NCBI GenBank assembly: GCA_963677175.2
Contig: CAXXES010000004.1
Span: 868,001-932,000 of the forward strand
Direction: 5' to 3'
DNA: 64,000 nucleotides
From: Sunxiuqinia sp963677175
GTDB lineage: Bacteria; Bacteroidota; Bacteroidia; Bacteroidales; Prolixibacteraceae
Made by a program: the position numbers and the translations under genes
Part shown: positions 51,939-61,074 of the stretch, one piece after another
Layout: every line of letters starts with the position of its first letter
How positions within the stretch are numbered: the first letter of the stretch is position 1
The notes under the pieces: generated by a model
The model's input: only the letters and a program-made list of their open reading frames with translations
The model's database searches: none
What the model was told of the DNA's origin: nothing

Positions 51939-53444
51939 ATGCCTTCAATTCAGAATAATCCAAACTTGTTGGTGCAGTACCTTCAAAAACCAGCTTCGGA
52001 GTTTACAAAGGAAGACCTGATCCGGTACATCGAAGAACGCGAAATTGAAATCGTTAATTTTCGCTATGCTGCAGAAGATGGCAAACTGAAAATTATCAAC
52101 TTTAAAGTTACCGGACGCGATGAACTGGATATCATTCTTTCAACCGGCGAACGCGTTGACGGAAGCAGCATATTCTCTTTTCTCGAAGCCGATTCAAGCG
52201 ATCTTTACCTTGTGCCACGTTATAAAACTGCTTTTTTGAATCCGTTTGCTCGTATTCCCTCGGTCGATATTTTGTGTTCTTTCTATAATCAGGATGGTGA
52301 GCCGTTGGAAAGTTCGCCTGAGAATATTCTGAGAAAGGCTCAAAAACAGTTTTTTAAGGAAACCAGCATGAAGCTTAAAATGATGGGTGAGCTGGAGTTT
52401 TACGTGGTCAGCGAGGCCAGCGAAGAACACGAAGCTTCGGAGAATGGTTACCAGAGTGGTGAACCGTTTACCTTGCACGAAGATCTTCGGGTGGAAGCTA
52501 TTAAGCTGATTGCGCAATGTGGAGGTATGGTGCGTTTTGCACATGCCGGAAACGGACGATTTACCCACCACGGCAAACATTACGAACAGCATGAAATTGA
52601 GTTTGCCCCGGTTGATCCTGAAGATGCTTCCGACCAATTGGTGGTTGCCAAATGGATTCTTAGGATGCTCGGCTCGAAATACAAGGTGAATGTCACGTTC
52701 ATTCCTAAAATATCACTCAATCAGCCCGGAAGTGGCATGCACTTTCATTTTGCAGCTGAGCAGGGCGGTAAAAATTGTCTGGTGGAAAATGGGGAACTAA
52801 CGTCAACCAGTTTACGGATGATTGCCGGCGTTTTGGAGCTGGCTCCGGCCTTGACTGCATTCGCCAATCCAACGCCCATTTCGTATCTGCGTTTCATGCC
52901 GGGGCAAAATGTGCCCTGCCATATTTCCTGGGGAAAACAAAATCGTTCAACTTTAATTCGCGTGCCATTGGCCTGGAACAGCAACATTCTTTTTGGGGCT
53001 ATGCTCAATAACCAGGAACAGGTAAAAGCAGACTATACATTCAGGCAAACCATTGAGTATCGGGGGTCTGATGGATCAGCTAACCCCTATTTATTGTCGG
53101 CAGCACTGATCGTTGGTTTTATGAAAGGCTTTTTAGATCACGAAGCCGTTAAAAAGTCGGACGATTATTACTGTCCTGGCAATTTATTTTTGAATGGTCA
53201 TCAAGATAAATCCGGAGAAAAGCAATTTGACCAATTGCCTATGTCGTGCCGCGAATCGGCCAAGATGCTGGAAGATTTCCGACAGGATTTCGAGGCGAAC
53301 CAAATTTTTCCAAAGTCAATTATCAATCATACCATTTTAAAGTTGTGTTCATTCAACGATCAGGATTTGAGTGAAAACTTTAAAACCTATGGTGAAAACC
53401 AGGATTTACTGGATCTAATTGACGAGTATTTGAATTACATGTAA
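51939..53444 (+). CDS. Glutamine synthetase family protein (GSI-type)
   Basis: A 501-aa protein of the glutamine synthetase I fold, which joins ammonia to glutamate with ATP. Active-site segments are present: MGELEFYVV (metal-binding Glu residues), HEIEFAPVDPEDASDQ, GSGMHFHF (ATP/metal His), RFMPGQNVPCHISWGKQNRST and the C-terminal IEYRGSDGSANPYLL with the glutamate-contacting Arg. The adenylylation loop of classical GlnA was not recognised, so it could also be a divergent GlnA-like ligase acting on amines. The start is ATG 51939, with a TTG at 51930 as alternative. It is downstream of the aminotransferase and upstream of glmM. Confidence 0.88.
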   Translation: MPSIQNNPNLLVQYLQKPASEFTKEDLIRYIEEREIEIVNFRYAAEDGKLKIINFKVTGRDELDIILSTGERVDGSSIFSFLEADSSDLYLVPRYKTAFLNPFARIPSVDILCSFYNQDGEPLESSPENILRKAQKQFFKETSMKLKMMGELEFYVVSEASEEHEASENGYQSGEPFTLHEDLRVEAIKLIAQCGGMVRFAHAGNGRFTHHGKHYEQHEIEFAPVDPEDASDQLVVAKWILRMLGSKYKVNVTFIPKISLNQPGSGMHFHFAAEQGGKNCLVENGELTSTSLRMIAGVLELAPALTAFANPTPISYLRFMPGQNVPCHISWGKQNRSTLIRVPLAWNSNILFGAMLNNQEQVKADYTFRQTIEYRGSDGSANPYLLSAALIVGFMKGFLDHEAVKKSDDYYCPGNLFLNGHQDKSGEKQFDQLPMSCRESAKMLEDFRQDFEANQIFPKSIINHTILKLCSFNDQDLSENFKTYGENQDLLDLIDEYLNYM

Positions 53445-53487
53445 ACAAACAATCTTAGATCATAACCTTATTGTAATTAGAATTTTT

Positions 53488-54876
53488 ATGACACTTATAA
53501 AATCGATATCAGGAATCAGAGGAACCATTGGAGGAAAACCAGGCGACGGCCTAAGTCCGCTCGACGTGGTGAAATTTACAGCATCTTATGCCCGTTGGGC
53601 CATTGAAGACACAGGCAAGAAAAGTCCAACCGTTGTGGTTGGACGCGATGCCCGTATTTCGGGGGCCATGGTCGAGTCGTTGGTGTGTGCCACCCTTTGT
53701 GGCATGGGCTGTCAGGTTGTTAACATCGGACTGGCGACGACGCCTACAACCGAGCTGGCGGTGGTGAAGGAAGAGGCCGATGGCGGAATCATTCTGACGG
53801 CAAGTCATAATCCGGCACAGTGGAATGCGCTGAAATTACTGAATGGCAAAGGCGAATTTTTGTCGGCTGATGAAGGCGCTAAAATTCTGGCTTTTGCAGA
53901 AGCGGAAGATTTTATTTTTGCTGATGTCTACGACCTGGGAACCATTTCTGAAAAAGACTATTTGCAGGCACATATCGACCATGTATTGAATTTGCACTTG
54001 GTGGATGTAGCGGCCATTGCCAAAGCCAATTTTAAGGTGGCTTTTGATGCGGTGAACTCGGTTGGCGGAATTGCCATCCCGGCTTTGTTGAAAGCACTTG
54101 GCGTTAAAAGTATTCTGCCAATCAACGAAGAGCCCACTGGCCATTTTGCTCATGTGCCCGAGCCGCTGCCCGAAAACCTGGTAGAAACTTGCCAGTTGAT
54201 AAAGGAAAACCAGGTAGATGTTTGCTTTGTGGTTGACCCGGATGTCGATCGCCTTTCCATTATCAGCGAAGACGGTAGCATGTTCAACGAAGAATACACT
54301 TTGGTTGCCGTTGCCGATTACATCCTGTCGAAAACACGGGGCAACACGGTCTCGAACTTGTCTTCCACCAGGGCTTTACGTGATGTGACTGAAATGCATG
54401 GCGGAAGCTACACGGCTTCGGCCGTTGGCGAGGTGAATGTGACCACCCAGATGAAAGCAACCAATGCGGTGATTGGCGGAGAAGGCAATGGGGGAGTGAT
54501 TTATCCAGCTTCCCATTACGGACGCGATGCCTTGGTTGGAATCGCTCTCTTTTTGACGCATCTGGCCAAATCGGGCAAAACATGCGCCGAACTTCGGAAG
54601 ATCTACCCGGACTATTTTATTTCAAAAAATAAGATTGAATTGACGCCCGAAATAGATGTGGATGAAGTATTGGTGCAGATGAAGGAAAAATATAAGCACG
54701 AAAATGTCAATGATATTGATGGCGTGAAAATTGATTTCGAAAACGAGTGGGTTCACCTCCGTAAATCTAATACTGAGCCGATAATCCGTATTTATGCCGA
54801 GGCAGCAACTGCCGATTCGTCCCGCAAACTGGCTGAAAGAATTATATCAGAAATAAAGGAAATCATATTCCATTAA
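53488..54876 (+). CDS. glmM: Phosphoglucosamine mutase
   Basis: A 462-aa phosphohexomutase converting glucosamine-6-phosphate to glucosamine-1-phosphate for UDP-GlcNAc, the precursor of peptidoglycan and LPS. The catalytic phosphoserine is Ser106 in TASHNPAQWNALK. The metal-binding loop is DPDVDRL, the sugar-binding segment GGEGNGGVI, and the C-terminal phosphate-binding loop is RKSNTEPIIRIYAE. The related phosphomannomutase/phosphoglucomutase cannot be fully excluded, but the Bacteroidota gene with this layout is usually GlmM. It lies 43 bp after the glutamine synthetase gene. Confidence 0.88.
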   Translation: MTLIKSISGIRGTIGGKPGDGLSPLDVVKFTASYARWAIEDTGKKSPTVVVGRDARISGAMVESLVCATLCGMGCQVVNIGLATTPTTELAVVKEEADGGIILTASHNPAQWNALKLLNGKGEFLSADEGAKILAFAEAEDFIFADVYDLGTISEKDYLQAHIDHVLNLHLVDVAAIAKANFKVAFDAVNSVGGIAIPALLKALGVKSILPINEEPTGHFAHVPEPLPENLVETCQLIKENQVDVCFVVDPDVDRLSIISEDGSMFNEEYTLVAVADYILSKTRGNTVSNLSSTRALRDVTEMHGGSYTASAVGEVNVTTQMKATNAVIGGEGNGGVIYPASHYGRDALVGIALFLTHLAKSGKTCAELRKIYPDYFISKNKIELTPEIDVDEVLVQMKEKYKHENVNDIDGVKIDFENEWVHLRKSNTEPIIRIYAEAATADSSRKLAERIISEIKEIIFH

Positions 54877-54902
54877 ACTTATCTGCCTGATGCAAGTCTA
54901 TG

Positions 54903-54933
54903 TTTTAGAACACAATTTTATTGTGTTCTAAAA
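54903..54933. terminator. Perfect 14-bp-stem palindrome after glmM
   Basis: TTTTAGAACACAAT pairs perfectly with ATTGTGTTCTAAAA around a TTT loop. It lies 26 bp after the glmM stop. No T run follows, but the stem ends in A/T on both sides. It may act as a terminator of either strand or as a protein-binding site. Confidence 0.6.
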
Positions 54934-55409
54934 TTATCGCGGAACCTCCGAACCTTTTTAAATAGCGGCTAAGCAGGCATATTACTTCTTTGCAGCTCCG
55001 GGTTACAGACGTAGTGAACGAATGAGATTTTCATTTTTGGTGGAATGGAGGAAGAAATAAATTCTAAAAATAATTGCCTTTAATGATAATTGGTACAAAT
55101 ATTGTTAATCTGACCCAGATTAAAAGACGAATTAATTCAAATAGGGCATTACGTGTTGGATGAGTTTAATTCTTCGAAACCGAAAGTTTAATCTAAACGG
55201 TAACCATTTTGAAACCCACGAATATCGAAAGTCGAACAATACTGCTAGCTTATTAATTCATGAAACGAGCCATAGGCATCCCATACATTTCGCCATCGGA
55301 TTTATTTTATAAAAAACTTCCTGCTCGGTGGTATGCGTCGGTTTCAAATTCAAAAAAGATAAATAAATGTTTAGACGATAATTATACAGACCTAATTTGA
55401 ATAAATGAA
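54934..55409. other. Long leader region before the export operon
   Basis: About 475 bp without a gene. I see no tRNA, known riboswitch or TAnnTTTG box. A weak sigma-54-like site (TGGTAC-N5-TTGTT, about 55090-55105) is imperfect at the essential -12 position. The region probably contains the promoter and a long untranslated leader of the exporter operon. Confidence 0.4.
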
Positions 55410-56819
55410 ATGAAAAACAAAAAGACACTACTCATTGCCCTAGTCCCTCTTTTATTAATCGTTGCCTATTTAATTTTGCAAAGCAGCGACCAAACTGTTA
55501 CTGATATTACCGTGAAGGTTGAACGGGGCGCATTTGAAATTCAGATTTATTCTTCCGGTGAATTGGAGTCAGAGAATTCTGAGAATATAACCATTCCCGA
55601 GAAAATGAAAGACCGCAATTTGAGGATCTACGAACTGACAATCACCGACCTGATTGATGAAGGAACTTATGTTGATTCGGGCGATTACGTCGGTACGCTT
55701 GATCACAAAGCGGTGGAAGAAGTGATTAAAAGTACTCAGGATGAGTTGGAAACGGAACTGACCGAGCTTCAGGATGCCAAAATTGATTCGAACCTGAATC
55801 TGAGTAACCAACGCGATATCATTATCAATGCACAACTTGATCTGGAAGAAAAGCAGATTGTGACGGAAGAGTCGATTTATGAGTCCCCTTCCGTACAGAA
55901 AAAAGCCCAGATGGATTATGAAAAGGCGCTGCGTAAATATGAACAAGAGAAAAATGCTTACCGCCTAAAGCGCGAACAGGAAGAAAACAGGGTTACCCGC
56001 CGGAATATTAATTATCGGCAGATTGAAGAACGGCTGAGCGAATTGCAGGTACTGTACAACTCACTTGAAATTTTTGCTCCGAAAACGGGTTTGCTTACCT
56101 ACTACAAGTATGGTTTTGGCGGAGTAACCAAGGTTGGTTCGCGGGTTACCATGTGGAACCCGATTGTTGCTACTATCCCCGATATGACCAACTTAATTTC
56201 GAGAACCTTCATCAATGAAATTGATATTTCGAAAATTAAGGTTGGTTTACCTGTGAAGGTTGGTGTGGATGCATTTCCTGATAAGGAGCTTTCTGGCGAA
56301 GTTATCTCCATGGCTAACGTAGGCCAAAACATGCCTAATAGTGATGCCAAGGTTTTTGAAGTGAAAATTAAAATTTTTGACGTGGATCCGGACTTGCGGC
56401 CAGCCATGACCACCAGTAATATCGTTCAGGCGATGACTTTGCTGGATACCTTATTTATTCCGCTGGAGGCTGTTTTTTCAAACGACAGCTTGCAATTTGT
56501 CTATAAGTCGAACCGCGGTAACCTAGAGAAGCAAATAGTTTCGTTGGGCGACGCAAACGAAAATTATGTTCTTGTTCGGGATGGCGTTGCGGAAGGCGAT
56601 GATATTTTTCTTTCGACGCCGGACGACGTGGACGATTTGGACTATGAGGGCCTGGAGATTTATGCACAATTAAAGAAAGAAAAGGAAGAGCGTGAAGCGG
56701 CGGAGAAAAGAGCCAAAGAAGTCTTTGACAAGGAGGCCGGCAAAAAAGCGCTTCCGCCGGGAGCTCCCTCTGCGCAGATCAGAAATACACTAAACCAGTC
56801 AACGTCAACCGGAAATTAG
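55410..56819 (+). CDS. Periplasmic adaptor protein of an ABC-type export system (HlyD/MacA family), copy 1
   Basis: A 469-aa membrane-fusion protein with one N-terminal membrane anchor (LLIALVPLLLIVAYLIL). It has a lipoyl-like hairpin region (VKVERGAFEIQIYSSGELESEN), a long alpha-helical coiled coil (about residues 105-220, rich in E/Q/K), and beta-barrel and membrane-proximal domains. It ends in a charged helix and a short disordered tail. It would bridge the inner-membrane permease and the TolC-like channel. The permease follows 8 bp later. A second, paralogous adaptor (59714) ends the operon. Confidence 0.9.
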   Translation: MKNKKTLLIALVPLLLIVAYLILQSSDQTVTDITVKVERGAFEIQIYSSGELESENSENITIPEKMKDRNLRIYELTITDLIDEGTYVDSGDYVGTLDHKAVEEVIKSTQDELETELTELQDAKIDSNLNLSNQRDIIINAQLDLEEKQIVTEESIYESPSVQKKAQMDYEKALRKYEQEKNAYRLKREQEENRVTRRNINYRQIEERLSELQVLYNSLEIFAPKTGLLTYYKYGFGGVTKVGSRVTMWNPIVATIPDMTNLISRTFINEIDISKIKVGLPVKVGVDAFPDKELSGEVISMANVGQNMPNSDAKVFEVKIKIFDVDPDLRPAMTTSNIVQAMTLLDTLFIPLEAVFSNDSLQFVYKSNRGNLEKQIVSLGDANENYVLVRDGVAEGDDIFLSTPDDVDDLDYEGLEIYAQLKKEKEEREAAEKRAKEVFDKEAGKKALPPGAPSAQIRNTLNQSTSTGN

Positions 56820-56827
56820 TCAAAACT

Positions 56828-58201
56828 ATGTTGATAGAAAGATATTTTCACGATGTAATCATCGGAATACAGGCCATTTTCGATAATCGGCTAAAATCAA
56901 TGTTGACTGCGCTGGGGATTATTTTCGGAGTTGCAGCGGTAATTAGTATGATGGCCATTGGAAATGGAGCCGAACAGGAAATTCTGGAACAAATAAAAAT
57001 GGTTGGTGTCAATAATATTGTAGTTACTCCAACAGCTGTGAGTATTGATGGAAAAGGATCTTCCGGGACTGACGGGAGCAGCTCTGCACGATCAAAATTT
57101 AGTAAAGGATTGAGTCTTCTTGATGCCCAGGCCATTGCCGGAGTCATTCCTGCAGTAGATAAAGTAAGTCCGGTTATTTCATTTAATTATTCGGCTATTC
57201 TGAATGGTAAAAGCAATCCTGTGGTTCTTGAAGGGGTTGATGCCAGCTATTTTGAGTTGTTTAGCATTAATTTACAGGGCGGCGAGGTTTTTAATGAATC
57301 GCAAAGTACTTTGGGCCAACCAGTATGTATTATCGGTGATAACATCCGCGATGTCTTCTTTAATCAGGAAGACCCCATAGGAAAAACCATTAAATGCGGC
57401 CAGATCTGGCTAAAAGTTATTGGGGTGGTTGAGAAACGTGATTTTACAAGTTCTGCTTCCGATGAAATGGGAATCAGCAGTTCGGATAACAAGATTTTTG
57501 TTCCGGTACAAACGGTGCTGATGCGTTTTAAAAACCGGTCTCTTATCCGGGCCGATGAGGTTGAAAAAGCCAACTCAGGGCAAAATGACGGAAGCATCGT
57601 CATTATAGGAGGAAGCTCAGAGAAAGAGCAGGTAGCCGATGAGGACAAGAATCTGAATCAGTTAAGCAAGATCATCATCCAGGTAAAGGAGACGGAGCAG
57701 CTGGGAGCGACAGCTAACGTGGTCAAGAGAATGCTGTACCGCCGCCACTCGCAGCTATATGATTTTGAGGTAACAATTCCCGAGTTATTGCTAAAGCAGC
57801 AACAGCGCACCAAAAATATTTTCAATGTCGTGCTGGGTGCTATTGCCGGCATCTCTCTGATTGTTGGAGGAATCGGAATTATGAACATCATGCTGGCATC
57901 GGTGATGGAACGGATCCGTGAAATCGGAACCCGGCAGGCTATCGGTGCATCGCAAAAAGATATTATTGTCCAGTTTTTATCCGAGTCTACCCTGATCAGT
58001 GTTTTTGGAGGTATCATCGGAATTATTCTGGGTGTGGCTTTATCCAAAATTATTACAGCTGTTTTTGATATAAAAACCATCGTATCCTTTTTCAGCATTT
58101 TTATTGCTTTTGGTGTTTCGGCCGCTGTAGGAATCATTTTTGGTTACCTGCCAGCTAAACAGGCTGCTGAAAAAGATCCGGTAGAATCACTTCGTTATTA
58201 A
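56828..58201 (+). CDS. MacB-like ABC transporter permease without ATPase domain
   Basis: A 457-aa permease with four membrane segments. The first is near residues 30-45 (LGIIFGVAAVISMMAIG). A periplasmic MacB_PCD domain follows (about residues 50-320). Three C-terminal FtsX-like helices begin at LGAIAGISLIVGGIGIMNIMLASV and include the motif EIGTRQAIGASQ. E. coli MacB has its nucleotide-binding domain fused at the N-terminus. Here no such domain and no separate ATPase gene appears in the operon. The ATPase must be encoded elsewhere, or the system works with another partner. Likely exports a small molecule or peptide. Confidence 0.9.
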   Translation: MLIERYFHDVIIGIQAIFDNRLKSMLTALGIIFGVAAVISMMAIGNGAEQEILEQIKMVGVNNIVVTPTAVSIDGKGSSGTDGSSSARSKFSKGLSLLDAQAIAGVIPAVDKVSPVISFNYSAILNGKSNPVVLEGVDASYFELFSINLQGGEVFNESQSTLGQPVCIIGDNIRDVFFNQEDPIGKTIKCGQIWLKVIGVVEKRDFTSSASDEMGISSSDNKIFVPVQTVLMRFKNRSLIRADEVEKANSGQNDGSIVIIGGSSEKEQVADEDKNLNQLSKIIIQVKETEQLGATANVVKRMLYRRHSQLYDFEVTIPELLLKQQQRTKNIFNVVLGAIAGISLIVGGIGIMNIMLASVMERIREIGTRQAIGASQKDIIVQFLSESTLISVFGGIIGIILGVALSKIITAVFDIKTIVSFFSIFIAFGVSAAVGIIFGYLPAKQAAEKDPVESLRY

Positions 58202-58220
58202 CCTGAAACGATCAAACAAA

Positions 58221-59708
58221 ATGAGAGTAAAATATTTAAAATTAACGTTCCTTCTTTTATTCATTTCTTTTTCATCCCAGGCTCAGGAAGAACACCTGAA
58301 ATTATCATTGGATGATGTGATTGAGCTGGCCTCCCAACAATCGCTGGATGCTTTTCGGAATGAAAACATGTTCCGGGCCAGCTATTGGGAGTTCCGTTAT
58401 TACCAGGCCGACAGGCTGCCCAGCCTTTCGCTCGATGCCACGCCGCTTGATTTTAACCGCTATCGGTCGCGCGAATATAACTTTCAAACCAACGAAGAAG
58501 AGTACGTTCAACGGGAGTATCTCAATTCCGATTTTGGGTTGGCTATTAATCAAAATGTGGCGTTGACAGGTGGTAGCTTGTTCCTTCGTTCAGACCTGGG
58601 AATTGTTAAGAACCTGGGCGACGGGCAGAAAGACTCCTATCAATCAACACCGATCAGCATTGGCTACAAGCAGGATTTGAATGGCTATAACCGCCTAAAA
58701 TGGCAGGCAAAGATTGAACCGTTGAAATATGAAAAAGCCAAAAAGGTATTTATAGAATCACGAGAAGAGCTGGCCATTAAGGCGAACCAACGCTTTTTCA
58801 GCTTGGTTTCCGCCGAAATTAATCTATCCATTGCCGAGAATAACAAAGCCAGCGCGGATACCTTATACAAAATTGGGAGAGGACGTTTCCAGGTAGGAAC
58901 GGTAACTCAGGATGAATTGCTGAACTTGCAGCTTAGTCAGCTGAGAGCCGAACAGTCCCTAAACACCACGAAGCTGGAGTTGCTTCGTGCTCAGGCCGAT
59001 TTGAACTCCTTTTTAGGATTGGATAAAAACACAAAGATTTCATGCATCGTTCCCAGCGAGGTTCCCGAACTTGAAGTTCAGGCAGGTGAAGCCATTTCGC
59101 AGGCACTTGAGAATAATCCGGAAATTATGGATCAGCAGCAGCGTCTGCTGCAGGAAGATCAGCGGGTTGCCCAGGCGAAGTCGGAAACAGGTTTGAATAC
59201 CAGCATTTCTGCTTCCTACGGATTGGACCAGTCTTCGAATAAATTTGAAAATGTTTACGATAATCCAGGCCAAAGCCAACGCGTGCGACTGGGCGTGAAT
59301 ATTCCATTGATCGACTGGGGACGCCGCAAAGGTGCCTATCAAATGGCTGAATATAGTCGCGAGGTGGTGAAAGCCACAGTGAGGCAAGCTCGCATCGATT
59401 TTGAGCAGGAAATTGCGCAAACGGTTATGGAGTTTAACCTGCAAGGAGCACAGGTGCGAAATGCCGCCTTGGCCGATACCGTAGCCCAACAAGGTTTTGA
59501 AGTTACTTTCCAACGCTTTCTGATTGGAAAGGTGGATGTGATTAACTTGAACCAGGCTCGCAACGACCGTGAACAAGCCCGAAAGGATTATGTTTTGGCG
59601 CTCAACGCCTATTGGCGTTATTATTACACCATCAGGCGTTTAACGCTGTTCGATTTTGCGCAAGGAGCAGCTTTATCCGAAGAGTATGAAAAAATCCTTG
59701 AAAACTAA
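58221..59708 (+). CDS. TolC-family outer-membrane channel protein
   Basis: A 495-aa outer-membrane efflux protein with signal peptide MRVKYLKLTFLLLFISFSSQAQ. Two repeats of long helices with regular hydrophobic spacing (LALIEASQ-like DVIELASQQS and EAISQALENNPEIMDQQQRLL) surround beta-strand segments. The NIPLIDWGRR region and closing RQARIDFEQEIAQTVMEFNLQ are typical. Three molecules would form the trans-periplasmic tunnel. It follows the permease gene by 19 bp and precedes the second adaptor gene by 5 bp, so all four genes are one operon. Confidence 0.92.
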   Translation: MRVKYLKLTFLLLFISFSSQAQEEHLKLSLDDVIELASQQSLDAFRNENMFRASYWEFRYYQADRLPSLSLDATPLDFNRYRSREYNFQTNEEEYVQREYLNSDFGLAINQNVALTGGSLFLRSDLGIVKNLGDGQKDSYQSTPISIGYKQDLNGYNRLKWQAKIEPLKYEKAKKVFIESREELAIKANQRFFSLVSAEINLSIAENNKASADTLYKIGRGRFQVGTVTQDELLNLQLSQLRAEQSLNTTKLELLRAQADLNSFLGLDKNTKISCIVPSEVPELEVQAGEAISQALENNPEIMDQQQRLLQEDQRVAQAKSETGLNTSISASYGLDQSSNKFENVYDNPGQSQRVRLGVNIPLIDWGRRKGAYQMAEYSREVVKATVRQARIDFEQEIAQTVMEFNLQGAQVRNAALADTVAQQGFEVTFQRFLIGKVDVINLNQARNDREQARKDYVLALNAYWRYYYTIRRLTLFDFAQGAALSEEYEKILEN

Positions 59709-59713
59709 AGGAC

Positions 59714-60946
59714 ATGAAGAAGAATAAGAAACTGTTGATTTGGGGAATTCCAACTGTACTGATTCTTGCCACTGTCTTGTTCCTTTTGTTGGATGGGGAA
59801 GTAGTTGCCGGAGGAAAAAGTTACGTGGTCAAACGTGGTAAGCTAGATGCCACCATTGAAAGTGTAGGCGAAGTAAAAGGAGAAAAAGCAACCGAAATTA
59901 ATATCCCGATCGAGATTCGTGATCGAGAGCTTAGAATTTGGGAAATCAAAATTGTTGATATGGTTGAGGAGGGGAAAATAGTAAAGAAAGGCGATTACAT
60001 TGCTCAACTCGATCAGACAGAAATTTCAAACCGCCTGCGTGATCGTATGCAGGAGAAGGAAAAGCGTGATGCCGATCTGAAGAATGCCAGGATTGATAGT
60101 ACGGTTAGGCTTACTCAGTTGCGCGAGGAAATTGCCAACTCGGTTCTTGATCTGGAATATAATAAAATTGATTTGGAGCAGTCACACTACGAATCTGAAG
60201 CCTATCAGCGTAAAGCACAAATGACGTATCAGAAAGCCGAGCTTCAGGTCGATAAAAAGCGCCGTGACTACCAGCTGGAACGAAATCGTTTGAAGATGCA
60301 GGTTCAACGGCATGAGCGGCGTCTGGAAAGCTTGGACGACATAATTGCCCGTTACCAACAAGCCATTGCTGCAACGAGAATTACCACGCCGCAGGATGGC
60401 ATCGTGATGCTCGGAACAAACTGGAGTGGCACTAAATATTCCAAGGATGATGAAATCAGCATCTGGCAGCCACTCGTTGCAACCCTCCCGGATATGTCAT
60501 CCGTGATTTCAGAAACTTATATCAAAGAGATTGATATATCGAAAGTCAGTAAAGGCGACAGCGTTCAGATTACCATCGATGCCCTGCAAAATAGGTACTA
60601 CACGGGCAAGGTGATCTACATCGCTTCGATTGGCGAAGACCACCCGGGTTTTGATATGAAAGTATTTAAGGTAATTGTTCGGTTTCAAGACCGCGATGAT
60701 GATCTAAAACCAGGAATGACTTGTACTAATCACATTGTTTTTGAACATTATTTGGATCAGCCGCTTATCCCGGTTGAGGCAGTTCATAGTGATAGTTCGC
60801 AAAGCATTGTTTATCTCAAAAGCGGTGGTAATGTGACAAAACAACCAGTTGAGCTTGGTGCTGAAAACAAGGGGATGACTGTTGTGTTGGATGGTCTTCA
60901 GGAAGGTGACCGAATCTTAATGAATCCGCCGGAAGAAATACTGTAG
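59714..60946 (+). CDS. Periplasmic adaptor protein of an ABC-type export system (HlyD/MacA family), copy 2
   Basis: A 410-aa paralogue of the adaptor at 55410, with one membrane anchor (LLIWGIPTVLILATVLFLLL), a lipoyl-like section (VVKRGKLDATIESVGEVKGE), a coiled coil of about 110 residues with many K/R/E/Q, and the C-terminal barrel (DLKPGMTCTNHIVFEHY). It is about 60 residues shorter than copy 1 because it lacks the long charged tail. Two adaptors in one operon may form mixed assemblies, or serve separate ATPase and permease partners. Start ATG is 5 bp after the TolC stop. Confidence 0.9.
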   Translation: MKKNKKLLIWGIPTVLILATVLFLLLDGEVVAGGKSYVVKRGKLDATIESVGEVKGEKATEINIPIEIRDRELRIWEIKIVDMVEEGKIVKKGDYIAQLDQTEISNRLRDRMQEKEKRDADLKNARIDSTVRLTQLREEIANSVLDLEYNKIDLEQSHYESEAYQRKAQMTYQKAELQVDKKRRDYQLERNRLKMQVQRHERRLESLDDIIARYQQAIAATRITTPQDGIVMLGTNWSGTKYSKDDEISIWQPLVATLPDMSSVISETYIKEIDISKVSKGDSVQITIDALQNRYYTGKVIYIASIGEDHPGFDMKVFKVIVRFQDRDDDLKPGMTCTNHIVFEHYLDQPLIPVEAVHSDSSQSIVYLKSGGNVTKQPVELGAENKGMTVVLDGLQEGDRILMNPPEEIL

Positions 60947-61026
60947 ATCCTATTCAAACCCGTTATCAATCAGTTATTAAATTGTTAAGGTGATTCGATA
61001 TTTTTAGGCTTTTTGAAAATACATTT

Positions 61027-61034
61027 TATCTTTG
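61027..61034 (+). promoter_or_regulatory. Candidate promoter -7 box for mdh
   Basis: TATCTTTG matches TAnnTTTG, 41 bp before the mdh start. A TTTG occurs only 11 bp upstream, so the -33 element is unclear. Confidence 0.6.
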
Positions 61035-61074
61035 TGTGCGTTTACAATTTTATATAAAACCAAAATACAAAATT

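Noticed and set aside
55090..55105. Sigma-54 promoter TGGTAC-N5-TTGTT before the exporter operon
   Set aside because: The -12 GC is GT here, which usually abolishes activity. One isolated match in A/T-rich DNA is weak evidence.
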